This document shows, one piece after another, positions 38,374-50,900 of a DNA stretch of 64,000 nucleotides. A model generated the notes under the pieces. The model was not told where the DNA came from, did not search any database, and saw only the letters and a list, made by a program, of their open reading frames with translations. The stretch spans positions 136,847 through 200,846 of the forward strand of contig VZRR01008209.1 of NCBI GenBank assembly GCA_013398015.1, read 5' to 3'. Origin of the DNA: Oreocharis arfaki. Taxonomy: Eukaryota; Chordata; Aves; Passeriformes; Paramythiidae. Positions within the stretch are counted from its first letter, which is position 1. Each line of letters begins with the position of its first letter. Both the position numbers and the translations under genes were made by a program.

Positions 38374-38684
38374 TAATAGACACAAAATTAATAGACATAA
38401 GACTTAAAACAGACTATTACTACACAGGAAATGACAAAAGGGATTACTAGTAAAGACGTGGAATTAAAGGTACCATTAAAACTACAGCTAGCTAAGAAAT
38501 AGTATAACTTAGGATTCAACGTTTCTTACCACCAGTTCTTGAAGGGGTAGACATTGAAGTTCCTTTCTCTCAATCTCCGGGGAGGTAACCTCAAAAGTCC
38601 GCGTCCAGACTTAAGGGGAGAAATCTCCTCACATCTTCCCAAGGAGCGTGCAAGAGACTTCTGCTCTGTGATAATTTGTGTGGA

Positions 38685-38693
38685 CTTTTATAC
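38685..38693 (-). promoter_or_regulatory. TATA element of the 38209-38901 LTR
   Basis: A TATAAAA-type box on the - strand in 'gtataaaagtcc', about 210 bases from the LTR 5' end, a usual distance for a retroviral U3 promoter. Confidence 0.5.
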
Positions 38694-38906
38694 ACGTAAG
38701 AACTGTGTCTTTTGGTCAGAGTATTTCTTTCATCTCTTTCCACATTTGCCTTCCAGACTAAGATGTTGACTCTCAGCTGCTGGCCTGAGCTCTTTGGCAC
38801 CAGAGATACTTCACGCTGGGCCTGTGACGCACCCGAGTTATCTCTTGAATATGCACCAGCCATCTGTGGTAGAGACAGGGGGAGAGATATGTCCTGCCAC
38901 AAATAT

Positions 38907-41900
38907 GGAGTGTTGCACAGAGGTTTAACAACAATTCAAAGGTTCAAAGGTTGTTCTTGCAATTGCGAACTACTATTTCTGCTGAATCATGCTTTTGGGT
39001 TTTGGTTGTATTTTGTAGTTGTTTTTTTTTTAATTTTTGAAATATTGCCTAAGACTTTATTAAGAATAAAACCAATTTTAGGCAGTTAGTGAAGCATTTA
39101 CATTTAAATAGTCTCATCTGAAATGAAAAGTATGTTCCATCCTCTTCCTGTCATGCAAAAGGCAAGTAGTGAAATAAAATTTTAATATTAAATATATTTT
39201 TTTTACCATACATTTTCTTCCCAGTATGCTTGACTGGAAATAGAGACCCAACACAACTAAGTAATAAATCAAACCTCCAACAATTATGCCTTTCACATAT
39301 CCAAGCCCCTCAAGTACATGGACACTACTGTACAGATACAATTCTTACAGAAATTTAAAAAATTATTCTGCATAATATAAGACAAAATTTTCTTTTCCTG
39401 AACATTTTTTTTTATCCTACCCAATCTATACTCTTCAGATCATTGTAGACCTGCCTTTAGCAAGGAAAAGTGTGTAGAACCACAGAAATATTTTGCTTAA
39501 TCATTAATCAAAGTAGGAATTTTACAAGCCCTGCTCAAGAGATAGATTCTTCTAAGTTGAGAGAGTGATAGGAAATAATTAGTCCTGGAAAATAGCAGGA
39601 AAAAATGAAAAGAAAGGGAGAACCATAGGCTTACTAAGTGGTAAGTACGGAAATGTAAATTATAAAGATGGAGTATAAACACTTAAGTGAAGATAATGTA
39701 AGGTAATTTATTTTATTTTGATCAGTCTGTAAAAAGATAGTAATTCCTTCCCTGTTACATCTTGAATGTGTTTGTGCCGTAACTTGCACACATTAAAATT
39801 GTCCTTGTCAGAGCCAGCGGTCATTCCTTGGGAAAGAGCTGGGATCTTCAGACAGCAAATTTACCGGACCAGAAGCAATCTGTGATACAATGCTGACAGG
39901 AGGAGCAGCAAAACCCCAGAGAAACAATGGGCATTAACATTAACAGAGTACACAAGACTAGTCCAGGGAATACAAGTCACAAATAAGCATTACAGTTGCT
40001 GTTCTTAAAACAAACAAACAAACAACAAAACACATCAGATCCCAGTGCCCTAACCTTGCAATAAAGCCATTACTTATAGTATAAGGAAGATGCTGTTAAG
40101 TACAACAAAGAAAGATGCCTTTTTACTATGCATGCAGAAATATACATAGACTGTCTCCTCTCCACAGAATGTTTCTATTTTTATCCCTGAGGATAAATGT
40201 AATGTTTAATTGGTCAGAAGCAGAATTACTAAAAAGTAGTTTGCCTATAATAAACAAAGCTCAAAAAACTTCACCAAAATTTGTCTAAACTTTTTAGATT
40301 TGCTTCCCAATTTGTCCATACTTCACATAGTTCACGTCTGAACAAAGACAGTGAAAAGTGAGTATAATAAGCCACCAAGATTAGACTTTTCATATTCCTT
40401 TGCCAAAATGACAGAGAAAACAATAAAGCAAGCCTGGATGCAAAATACAATTTTTTATATTCTAGCTCTGGTTCTAATGAATTATAAATGTGTAAATCTA
40501 AATCTCAGTTCAAGCTTCTAAGAATTGTAGCCTTTTATTTTTTCTTTTTTAACTAGGAAATAATCTAGGATGTAAAACTGAACCTTTTGTTCCCCCTTCT
40601 GTTTTATGATCATCTCTGCTTTCTGACAATGCTTTGATTAGAGTACTAACTACTCAGGCTAGAGTCCAATATTTCAACGCTGCAGCAAAAGCTATTTAAG
40701 CAGCTGCCCCGTTCCTCTCGCAGATCAATGCCTCTTCAGTTGAGCCTGTGAAACTTACTGGAAGACTCACATTGGCTTATGACTCCAATCCAGATCAGTG
40801 AAATGATAACCTAAAAAAACACTTCCACATACAGGGTTTCCTTCCCACCCTTCTTATAAAAACAATATTCTAAATATACTTTCTGCAGAGACAAAGCTAT
40901 TTTAAGAGATACAGTTCCCCATTTAATCTCACATTCCACCACCGTGGAACACTTTACCAGCTCAGAATATATGTTGTAATGAAAGCTTTTCTTGCTGTAA
41001 ACTTTATTCTATTTTAATTTTACGCAAGTTGCTGGTTTGTAGTTCATTATTATAAATCAGTTTTGTCTGTGTATGAGAACATGTAGTGAAGAGTACAAGG
41101 GAAACAGCCAGCTGTTAAGCTCCTTCCAACAGAAAAAAAAATATATAAAATCAAACCTTGAGGCTACTAGCTTAGTCTCAGAAATATAGTGTACAGGTAT
41201 AGGACTTCAGTAAGATAATTCAGTTTAGGTTTTTTAGGTATTCCAGATCTGGCCACTTCTGTCACTAATTTTATGTGCCTTCCTCCAACTGTTGGTCTGA
41301 AGAAGTTATAAAGAATTTGATGTGATGGTGTGCTAAAGTATCTGAACTACAAATATTATGTCATTAATAAATAACTTACATAGAAATCCTCAGTTGAAAC
41401 TCCTCATCGTTACATAGAAAGAGCTGCCGGGATGTTGCCTGAGAACAACTCAGTTTTTGTACTTATATTTTACTACCGCTGTCTCCCACGCACCTGAAGC
41501 TTGTACTCATTTTATGCTACCTGGCAATTTAATATTCCCTCTTATTCAAGTCATTAGTTCAAGTCATTTGGCTCACTATTAAGTCAAATCTGTAAAGGGA
41601 ATATTTCCTTCTATTTTGACTGCTCATGTTCACATGCGAGGCAAGATTCTTAATTCCTAACAGTGTAGCTTGAATTGTTTGTTATGTTAAATTGTCCTAA
41701 TACAAAAGGACAAGAATTCTGGAGTCTCAAGTAAGTGTTGTAGTAGGATAATAACTCTTTTGTAGAACACTGACTTGTTTTCTGAATATTGATTCTATTA
41801 GATAATTTTGTATTCTTGTGCTTTGAATAACTTAAAATGTAACATTCAAAATATTTTCTGGGAAATGGAAGTTTTAATAGTACAAAGTGAAGAAGAACTT

Positions 41901-43139
41901 AAATTTGATCCTTTATCTTCTAGGTAATTTGCTTCATTTTTTTAAAAATTAATTTTTGATTTGTAGCCCAAAGAATATACTATGTTTCAAAAGAAAGTGG
42001 TGGCTCAAGGTTACAAAAATCCTACCATAAGAACCAAGCAGAGAGGAAAGGAGTCATAGAACCCATGGGAACATGGAAATGTTGAGATAGGGGATGATGG
42101 TGGATGGGAGGGTTATAGATTCAGTGTTATGCGTTCAAGTAGTTCTCACAGTACTAAATATCAGAACTGATATTTGGCCTTGTGCCTTTATGCTTTACTA
42201 TTCCTCAAATTAATAGCCAATATCCCTTGATTTAATTAAATTTGACCTATATTTTATAGATTAAAAACTTCACATAAAGACTACACATACTTGTTAAATG
42301 GTTTTCCTCAGCTCATACAGTACTGAAGGAATATTTAAATGGAAAGTGAATCTGTACTGCTAACAGTACTCTTAGATTCCAGTTGGAAGGTTTAAAGGAA
42401 AACATCTTAAAAAAAAAGTTAAACTGTACAAATTCAAAGAACATGACTTATTCACATGAGTTTTGTAAGAAAATACTTCCTGAAGAAAACATACATCATT
42501 GATTAACTTGTAAGTACATGATAAAAACAGTGTCCTTGTAAGAACACTTTTGATATGGTTACTGAGAACAGAACAGCTGAAGAATGTGTCAAAAGTTGTA
42601 CATAGGCTATTACCATAAAGTGGTTGAAAGGGATATGTAAAGTGAAAGAGTAAGTGCTGACTACCCAGAGTCCACATTATACCCATTTCAGAAGTTCCTT
42701 TGGACCAGTTCTAACTTGGTTCCTTACACTGAATACTGATCAGTAATCAGAGTTCACAAGCTACACTCACAGGGATTTTCTTACAGTTTATTTTTATATG
42801 CAAGGAAAGTGGTTCATTCTAACAGGACACTACGATGTAGGGAATTGGAGGTATAAGGAAGTGGCTATGACTGGAAACTTTTATTCAAACACACACTAGG
42901 ATTTCATCTGAAATGCTAATGTAGTAGCATTCACAAAGAGTGCAAAGTGCAAGTAAGAGCTTTAAGCAGAGTTCAGCTCCCAGGAATTGATCTCTTTTCT
43001 TGAGAGAAAAGTTCTTCTGATTAAGAATGTTAATGTTTATTTAATGGAACTTTCTTTCTGCCTTAGTCTCGGTGTTCATACTTTGAAGATTCACTATTTG
43101 CCTTCTTTTAAACTCCATTTCATTGACTTGCTGTAAGGA
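38907..43139. other. No recognised gene
   Basis: About 4.2 kb of AT-rich DNA. A 104-codon - frame at 42372-42686 has no recognisable domain and an amino-acid mix expected of noncoding DNA. The segment at about 40640-40800 is of higher complexity ('aaagctatttaagcagctgc') and could be conserved noncoding DNA. Confidence 0.5.
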
Positions 43140-43447
43140 ACATCTGCACTTTCTTTCTGGGGAAGCTGCAAGAGAAGGAGAGGGACTTTTTACTAGACCG
43201 TGTAGTGGTAAAAAAAGGGGTAAGGGCTTTAAACTGAAAGAAGGCTGTTTTAGACGTTAGGCAGAAGTCCTTTACTTTGAGCATGGTGCGGCACTAGAAC
43301 AGGTTCCCAGGGAAGTTGTGGATGCCGTGATGTCCCTGTGGCTGGCACCCTAAACAACCTGGAAAGTGTCCCCATCCAGGGCAGGGGGTTTGGAAGTGTA
43401 TGATCTTTAAGGTCCCTCCTACCTCAAACCTTTCTATTATTCTCTGA
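43140..43447 (+). mobile_element. CR1 3' end
   Basis: From 'tctttctggggaagctgc' the block follows the CR1 3' pattern: 'agggactttttactagacc', 'gggtaagggctttaaactg', 'gcagaagtcctttactttg', 'cactagaacaggttcccag', 'gaagttgtggatgcc', 'tccagggcagggggtttgg', 'atgatctttaaggtccctcc'. It ends with 'ctttctattattctctg', the decayed terminal units. Orientation +, about 300 bases kept. Confidence 0.9.
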
Positions 43448-46400
43448 TTAGTAATGACATGGCATTTTATATCTTTAAAGTATTCTTCAAATAATTGCTA
43501 ATTAAGTCTCAGAAGACTTTAGTGAATTTTTTTTTCTGCATTTTTAATACTACTATGCAAGTTTTCTTGCTAAAAACTAATGACCGGAATTGTAATAGGG
43601 ATTTAGGCACCAAAAATCTCTTCAGGCACTAAAATTAGTCAGTATTACTATTCACTCTTCACCTTACCCTTTGAAGTTTAACAGTTGATCCTAACTACCA
43701 ACACCCTCAATTCTTGTTGTAACTTAAAGAACACAGGAACAAATAAAGTTTATACAAGTTTAATTAGCCTCAGAATAAATTCTCAATAAACTTTTGGTTT
43801 TGGGCATAATTGCCTGAATCCTGAAGAGTGTCAAAACTCTATATTTTTGCTGAAAGTACCTAACTTCACTTTTTTAGCTGCTAGATAAACATTCTGACAA
43901 CCAGAATACAGCAACAACTAAGATCTTAGATTTAAATTGTTTATTTTCTGTGTCACAGTTAACGGATAAATTAATGAAGAGCAAGAACACTCTTGCCTTT
44001 CAATGCCCTAACTGCTGGAGGAGATGATTATTTTAACGATCAACACACTTCTCCATTGAACACTTACTTGTTTCAGGACTTCCTTGTCTTCTACTTTCTT
44101 AAGGTTTTTGAAAATTTGGTGTCACAACATATTGAGTCACAACATAAAATGAGTCTTGCAAAATCTACAGAAAAATTATTTCTTACTAAAATTAATTTTC
44201 TTCACATAAACACTACTTACTGCTTGGTTCTATATTACATTTTCATGAGAGAAATTTCATGTTACATACATTCAAGCTTGAAGGACAATAGCTTTACGTA
44301 ATGAAGGTTTTTGGCCTTCAGCATAAGTCTGAGGAACCTGAAGCAGTTCCTTCTCACAGCTTTGACTCATCCTGTCAATACACTCTGCTGGATCAGGAAT
44401 GTGCAAGTGAGCTCCATATGGCATTTGATCTGATTGGATACAAAACTAACCTTGGCACTGGATTTCAGAAAGAGAGATTTGATGCTTCTCTAAGCCTGTT
44501 ACTGACTGATTGTTGAATGCTGTTATCTAATAGATGATAAATAATGACTTTTAAATATAATTTTAAAACAAAATCCAACTAGAATGTCTGAAGTTACAGA
44601 TCTTCACTCTTGCTTCAACGAAGAATAGACATTTCTTTTCAGATCCATCTTGTCCTTATCTACTTTGGTTCAACCTGAATTGTCCCTACCATTATAACTT
44701 TAATTTTCTCCTTTGTTATAAAATCTGTAATTAATATAATTTCTCTTTAATACTACCAGATACTACAGTATTGGGAAAACTATTTGATACTGTGCAATGA
44801 ATGATCCAAAACTTAATCTATAGCTGCTCAAAAGTAATCTATTTCAGTTTTTCTGTAGTACACACCCTAACAGTTTTTAGGGGCTTCATGTATACTTTTA
44901 AAAAGATAAGGTCCTTACTTTAGGTTACATTTGAATTGGGCACCGGGGTAGCAAATTGCTTCGGAAAAATAAGGCAAATATATAAGTTGTGTGGTCAAGC
45001 ATTTTAGGTCTGCATGCCTTGTCGTGTTTCTCTCAATCCATCAGTTAATGATAGACAAGCCAGTGACAGTCTCCAGTTTGTCAATTTATTTTTTGTGGTC
45101 TGTAATTCTTCATCCTCCTTTGTAGAAAGAGATGGTGAATATTTTTTGTCATATTCAGACTGATATTTGGCCATTCAATTCATTTAAACTTAACAGTTCT
45201 ATCTTTTTTATTATCTATTGGGGAAAAAAAAAAACAAACTAGCATATTTGTTTTACTACAATAGAGTAAAATTTTAAATAAAGTGATAGAGACAAGTAGC
45301 TGAGCAAATAATGGGTATCTAACATAGACTTTGTCAAAGAAGTAAATGTGCAGTATAAATCAAATAATTTTTAGAGCATTTCTTTTGTTGATTTTCGCCT
45401 TTAAACCTTCATTCATGGCCAGGGGAGAAATAATAAAGATAATAAATCAGTAGGGTGATAAATTATCCATGACATTTTTCACTAAACTATTTAAAATCTT
45501 AAGCCTACAATGAAGAAATTCTGTTTACATCCTTTTGTCGAACACACATAAATAATTATGTTTAGATTTTTATTTCACAATATCAATCTCATGCAATAGT
45601 TAATTATCCAAAATGAAACTGGCAGTTATATACTATGTATTATTTGCATTTACACACAACTTCTATAATTTTCCAATTAGCTTTTCATTTATATATTAAT
45701 TTCTATCATCTATTCATTGTATATATCTCATATTCTTTGGTAGCTTTATACTCCTGGTACTGTCATGATTTCCTACAATTATTTTCTCTAAAATATTGAT
45801 CCAATGTCTGTTACAGTCTTATTTATTTACTCATCTGTTTGTGAAGCAGGTCTAGGACAGTACAGCTTTGTCTTTGTTTTCACTAGTAACTTCTTGTCTG
45901 GGTTTACTTATAATGTTTCTGCTTCTGTAGTTTTTCAGAAACCTTTTAGCTGTTATTTTCTCCACTTGACCTTTCTCATATCTTTCCTTATGTCACCACT
46001 CAGAAACCTGTATCTTGAAGAAGATCTGTTGCTCTCTTCTCTATTTTTGAGAAAATTCTCAGCTATTCAGAATATTTTGGAAATAAACACTAGGACTTTT
46101 TTCCCTCCACTCTATATTTGGGATTTTTTGTGTTAGGGTTTTTTTGGGTTTTTTTCAGTTTGGTTGAGGTTTTTTGTTTTAGTTTTTGGTAATATCCACT
46201 GGACTATTTGAGACATAGCACATCCTAAAAATGGGAGAAATTCAGTATAAAAATAAACAATGTGATGTGATGGTAGAACTCCAATATTCCTTTGTCGGAA
46301 AAATCCCATTTCTCTTTTGAAATAGAAAGCTAGAACTAATTTTCTTTGGTGTTATGTGGATAAGAACCCAAAAAGAGGAGCTTCTGATCCAGAAGACAAG

Positions 46401-47241
46401 CTAGGCAGTTAAATACTTAACTTTCTAGCACCTCTTATTTGACAAAGATGGCAACAGTGAGGACAAGGGATTTGTATCTTTAGCTTCATCTAAACCTGAA
46501 GATTATGTTTTCCTCAAAAGTTATTTTGAAAAATAGGAAAAGATGTAAGTCAATCAGTGCATATGCCTTTCCTATTTTTTAATGAAATAAAATGTAATTT
46601 AAATGAATGGCTGAATGTTTCTTGGCATAGGTCTTGATACTTGTTTATATTCTGGAGTCTGTTTTTCCTTTCCAGTAGTTATATCTTACTCATCATCTTA
46701 AGTTCAACTGAAGATCAAAATCTTTTTTATCTCATCTGCATGTCAATTATTTACTTCAGAAAACTCATTTAATAATATCCAGCAACAGATCCATTATACA
46801 ATCTACCCATGTTTTGCTTTTACAGAAAAAAATATGAAAATCAGTTATTGGCAGATTTAAATTGTTAATGCCTTTTGGGTTATGTTACTGAATAATTCAC
46901 AGATCAAACTAAATTTTGAAATACAAAGTTCTATCTGAGCACCACAGACATGAAAACACGACCCAAGAACCAAGATGTAAACATGGATCTGAGTTGAGCT
47001 GCAAAGAAAGCAGCCCTTATGCTATTCCTGAAGGAGTTCAGCATTTACTAGAGGAACTCTCTTCTTTTCTGTACTTTGTTGTAATGTCTTGTAATTGCGG
47101 ATAGATGAGGGAATGTGAAAGCTGCAATAAGCAGACTAATGGCAACAGTAGTGGGGCTGCATCTGGGGCTACTCTGCTACTGCGTTACACTGAGGCCCCA
47201 CTGTGAAAAGCTTTGACTGATGACGGTCAAGTCCCAAAAAC
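43448..47241. other. No recognised gene
   Basis: AT-rich. Longest frames are 102 codons (43993-44301), 71 codons (44301-44516) and 110 codons (45804-46136), all on +, without recognisable motifs. The last is rich in Phe, Leu and Ser from T-rich DNA. A T/G-rich tract follows at 46135-46190. A base-balanced stretch at about 47100-47241 leads up to the LTR. Confidence 0.5.
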
Positions 47242-47684
47242 TGATGCGGGGTGCTGTGGGGTGGCTGAAATCGCCGCACTAACCCAAAAGCATCCCCTGC
47301 AAGGGATGCCCTGGGGGTGCAGCTCGGCACCTCGCAGGCCGACTTCCAGCACCCGTGCCGATGGATGGCACCGAGACACAGCCCCGCACCCAGGCCAGGA
47401 TAGCTCAGGCGTTACCAGAGGCAAAGAGTTCGGAAGGCTCTGCTCATGGGTTCCGAAAGGTTTATTCCGAAGAGTCCAGAGGCGGAAGAGGCCGAGCAGG
47501 CCTCGTGTACAAGCTTATAAGGGGTAACAGAAAGGGGGGTGGCACAGTACCAGCAACCAATTACCTGGGGGCAAGGGGCAGGGGGAAGGCAGAGGGATAC
47601 AACAACCAATGGGGAGAGGGAAGGGGCGGAGTGGGGGACCAGGTACCAGACAGGTACTGCCTGATGGGAGAAGAAGTCTTTCCC
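47242..47684 (-). mobile_element. ERV LTR, antisense, cut by an assembly gap; inverted relative of 59109-59659
   Basis: The - strand of this block is the same LTR as 59109-59659. It ends in 'cccgcatca' (its CA at 47242-47243 read on -). The U5 and R parts are nearly identical to the other copy, with AATAAA (- strand) at 47461-47466 and a TATA-type CTTATAAG at 47514-47521. The U3 part differs more. It carries, for example, 'caaccaatgggga' near 47603, where the other copy is about 8 bases shorter. About 117 bases of the LTR 5' end fall in the N gap. No tRNA-Lys-type primer site follows the CA end, so this is not a 5' LTR joined to a body on that side. The long frames crossing it, up to 200 codons including N, are not genes. 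Confidence 0.85.
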
Positions 47685-47908
47685 NNNNNNNNNNNNNNNN
47701 NNNNNNNNNNNNNNNNNNNNNNNNNNNNNNNNNNNNNNNNNNNNNNNNNNNNNNNNNNNNNNNNNNNNNNNNNNNNNNNNNNNNNNNNNNNNNNNNNNNN
47801 NNNNNNNNNNNNNNNNNNNNNNNNNNNNNNNNNNNNNNNNNNNNNNNNNNNNNNNNNNNNNNNNNNNNNNNNNNNNNNNNNNNNNNNNNNNNNNNNNNNN
47901 NNNNNNNN
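47685..47908. other. Assembly gap (224 N) inside or beside an LTR
   Basis: The gap begins within the U3 of the antisense LTR. Comparison with 59109-59659 predicts that roughly the first half of the gap is the missing LTR 5' end, followed by a target duplication that should repeat the six bases before 47242 (aaaaac). Confidence 0.95.
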
Positions 47909-50900
47909 TAATTATGAATGTTCTAAGTTTAAGTGTGAGTCAAGTTCATATCCTTAGAGTTCTTAAAACCTGTAACACTCTATATACTTTCAGATTATAA
48001 TATACTAAAAGAGCTCCCATGTTCTACTCTGCACTTGCTATAAGACAGTGACCAATACCAGAAAGGCATCACCTGCAAATTTGCCTTTAACTGCAAAATT
48101 GCCTTTAACTTTCTCTTTGGTTGCCCCTTCATCTTTCTAATTTCCAAACAAACTGCACAGTGGTTCATGAAGAACTGCTGTTTACACAACCAATGAAGAT
48201 ACCATATCTATAGTTTGCCTCTCCTTTCCCAGTTCATAGATAATCAGTTTTATGATTGGTAATCAGTTGTTCTTCATACTCCCTTATTCCAGCAGTATCC
48301 TTCACATGATTAGTGTGAGTTTTTTTGAACTAAGGCTTCTTTTCCCTAATGAAATACATAAATTCTTAGTCTGGGGAGTATGAAATCCATGTCATATGTA
48401 CCTTCTTCTATTGTCAACACTATAGAACTGCAAATAAGATGTTCATAACTACTGAGATATTACTTGTACACTAAGTGTATTAGCATGCTAGCAAGTAGAA
48501 ATTGTACTGTCTACATAATCAAATGAGTTTTTAATTAGAAATTTCATATTTTAATGATAAACATCTTCAAGAGGATCCAAATGAAAGGCACACCCTTTGT
48601 GCTTTACATCCAGTTGAGAAAAATTATTCTGCTAGTAGTATTCTGCTAACTACACAATGAAGTGGGAAGAACTATGCAATAAAAACTACAGCATATAAAT
48701 GTGCAATGACATCTCTTCTTCAACCAAGATTGCTTTTCAACATTTCCTGAATTTATCTTCACAAGTTATTTTGAATATCTGACTAGGAAATAGAGAGATA
48801 ATGCAAAGTGACTATGCTGTTAAAATTACATAATGAAACCATGCAATCCCATCAGCCTAAAAAACCCATTTTTGGGGAAAAAAAACCCCACTATTCTTTT
48901 TCACGTACATTAAAATTGTTAGAATACAACACAAATCCAACACTTTAGCAGTATGAGATTTTTTTTAAATTTTTTTTTCTGAATTGGAAAATGTAATGCA
49001 AATGCTAAAGACATTAAACTGTTGAACTTGCCAGATCTGAAACACACTGCCAAGAGGGAAATTCTGCTCTAGGCAGAGAAATATATCTCATGGGAAGGAG
49101 GTACGGTATGCCTTGCCTCAATTTCTACAACACGTGTTTTTAATATGCTGCTGAAGGGTAAAATATGTCTCCCAGTAGAACATGACATGATCCTGCTCGC
49201 TTTATTTTATGCTTCCAATCTACTGCTTCATAGACTGTTAAGAATGAAGCCATGTTGAAATTTATGGTTTCACTCACCTGTAATTTTAGTAAAGTAGCTG
49301 GGTGAAGAGATTCATCCAAGCATGAATAAATATAAAATACAGAAAAATTTTAGTAAGAAATAAATGATGTAAACATATACTTGTTGCCTTTACAGTATTA
49401 TGGGAATATATGTGTAATATACGTATTGAGTGTTCTATAAGGGCACCCTAATATCATAATTTTTCTCTTGTCATAATTTGGCATGTTTTTTTTTTTCTCC
49501 ACAGAATAAAAATGCTCATGGCACAGTGCTATATTTTTATCTCGAATTTCAGAGGTCATTAATAAAGCATCTACTGTAAATTAATATTTCTCTAGGGAAT
49601 ACCTAAGAAGGTAAATGCTAAGAACAAAACACCTTGACGTTTCTGGACCTCTGATTAGTGAAACATAATCATACCAGTGAACTTCATAGAATCCTGATTA
49701 AAACAAAACATTATGTGAAATCAGGCTATTTAATTTAAAGTATTCTCTGTGTCTTTGGTGACTCTTGTTTTATTACAAAAGAAAATGCACACATTTAAAA
49801 TTGAATTGCACGCAAACAGCTTGATAAACCAACAGGATTGTAAGGCTGTAATTTCATAATAGTGCTGCATGTTAAAAACACAAAGAAACCTAAGACTTAG
49901 AAAATTACTATATCTAATATTGTGTCAAGGTAAAGGCAGCACATGAATATTGCCTACTTCCTCAATAAAAGTATCTTGGTGAATATCAGTAAATCATCTT
50001 AGTCAGATAGCATTTATTTATCATATGATATCTATTAACAGGTAAATAAAATAAGGGTTTCTGAGACCAGATCTGGGGGCATACTTGCATGTAGTGATAT
50101 CCACCTTACACTTTCTCTATATTTATGCATTTTCTATGGAAAAAATTGGTACAATAAAGCATTGTGTTCCAGTAGCCAAGTTCTTCATGGCGAAGTAATA
50201 ATTTTTATTATACCTCTAACATAGTTACAAAACCAGAGTGGTGTCTCTTTAAATAATCACTTGGGGCTCTATGTTTGAAACAGAAATGGACAACTTCAAA
50301 ACAAACCATAAATTAAGAGCAATTTTTTTAAGTTTAACCAGATGAAATGATCTATCTGCCCAATGAGAGAAGAAAACCTAGTCCAAATGGCAGGAGCAAA
50401 CATGGATTCATACCATCACTATTATTAAGATTCTCCATAAAGTTAATGAACACAGCTTGGATCCTGCTTTAGTCTATGAAGGGACCAAACACGTTGGTAG
50501 ACCTCTTCCAGGACTCAAACTTTGCTGGAGATAGCTCTCTGAACACTGTGTTAAGATATTACAAATCTTAATAATACTTCTGGCATCAATTCATCTATTT
50601 TGGGTTTGCCTTAGGACCAAAATATTTTCTCATGTTAAAAACTTCCCTTTAAGGTGGTTCCCATGGGACAAAGTTTTGGCTGATGTGTCCTGATTTATAT
50701 TCAGTATTATGTTTAATGCTTGAAAAGTCAAATAAGGTTGAAGGTAAGATATTTGTATTGAATAAAGAAAGCAAAAATCACATGTCAACAAAGCCTTTTC
50801 CTGGTACACTGCAGCAGCAAGAATTTCTAAGTCATAGATTGTTTGCTTTGACTGATAGAGAAGGCTTCCATAAAATATTCTAGTCACTTCTGTTCTTAAA

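Larger units (their letters stand above)
38209..38901 (-). mobile_element. Solo ERV LTR (693 bp), antisense, 5-bp target duplication
   Basis: On the - strand the element starts TGTGGC and ends TAACA, so its ends form the short TGT...ACA inverted pair of retroviral LTRs. It is flanked by AATAT at 38204-38208 and at 38902-38906. Inside, on the - strand, a TATA element lies at about 38685-38693 and AATAAA at 38368-38373, in the right order for U3-R-U5. A 5-bp duplication fits class III (ERVL) or some class I elements. There is no primer-binding site or polypurine-tract-bounded body beside it, so it is a solo LTR. A 103-codon - frame inside it is not a gene. A 5-base match could arise by chance, which limits confidence in the exact ends. 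Confidence 0.65.

Noticed and set aside
43993..44516. Two consecutive + frames (102 and 71 codons) meeting at a TAATG overlap, like translational coupling
   Set aside because: Neither protein shows a motif. The surrounding sequence is not a recognised LINE, and stop/start overlap of this kind has no special weight in vertebrate DNA.
45804..46136. 110-codon hydrophobic frame that could be a membrane protein
   Set aside because: Phe/Leu/Ser richness follows from T-rich DNA; no signal or family motif.
47200..47241. Possible retroviral primer-binding site beside the antisense LTR
   Set aside because: The - strand sequence after the LTR CA end does not resemble a tRNA 3' end complement (no TGG start).
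47355..47957. 200-codon frame, the longest in the window
   Set aside because: Half of it is N and the rest is antisense LTR sequence also found at 59091-59546.
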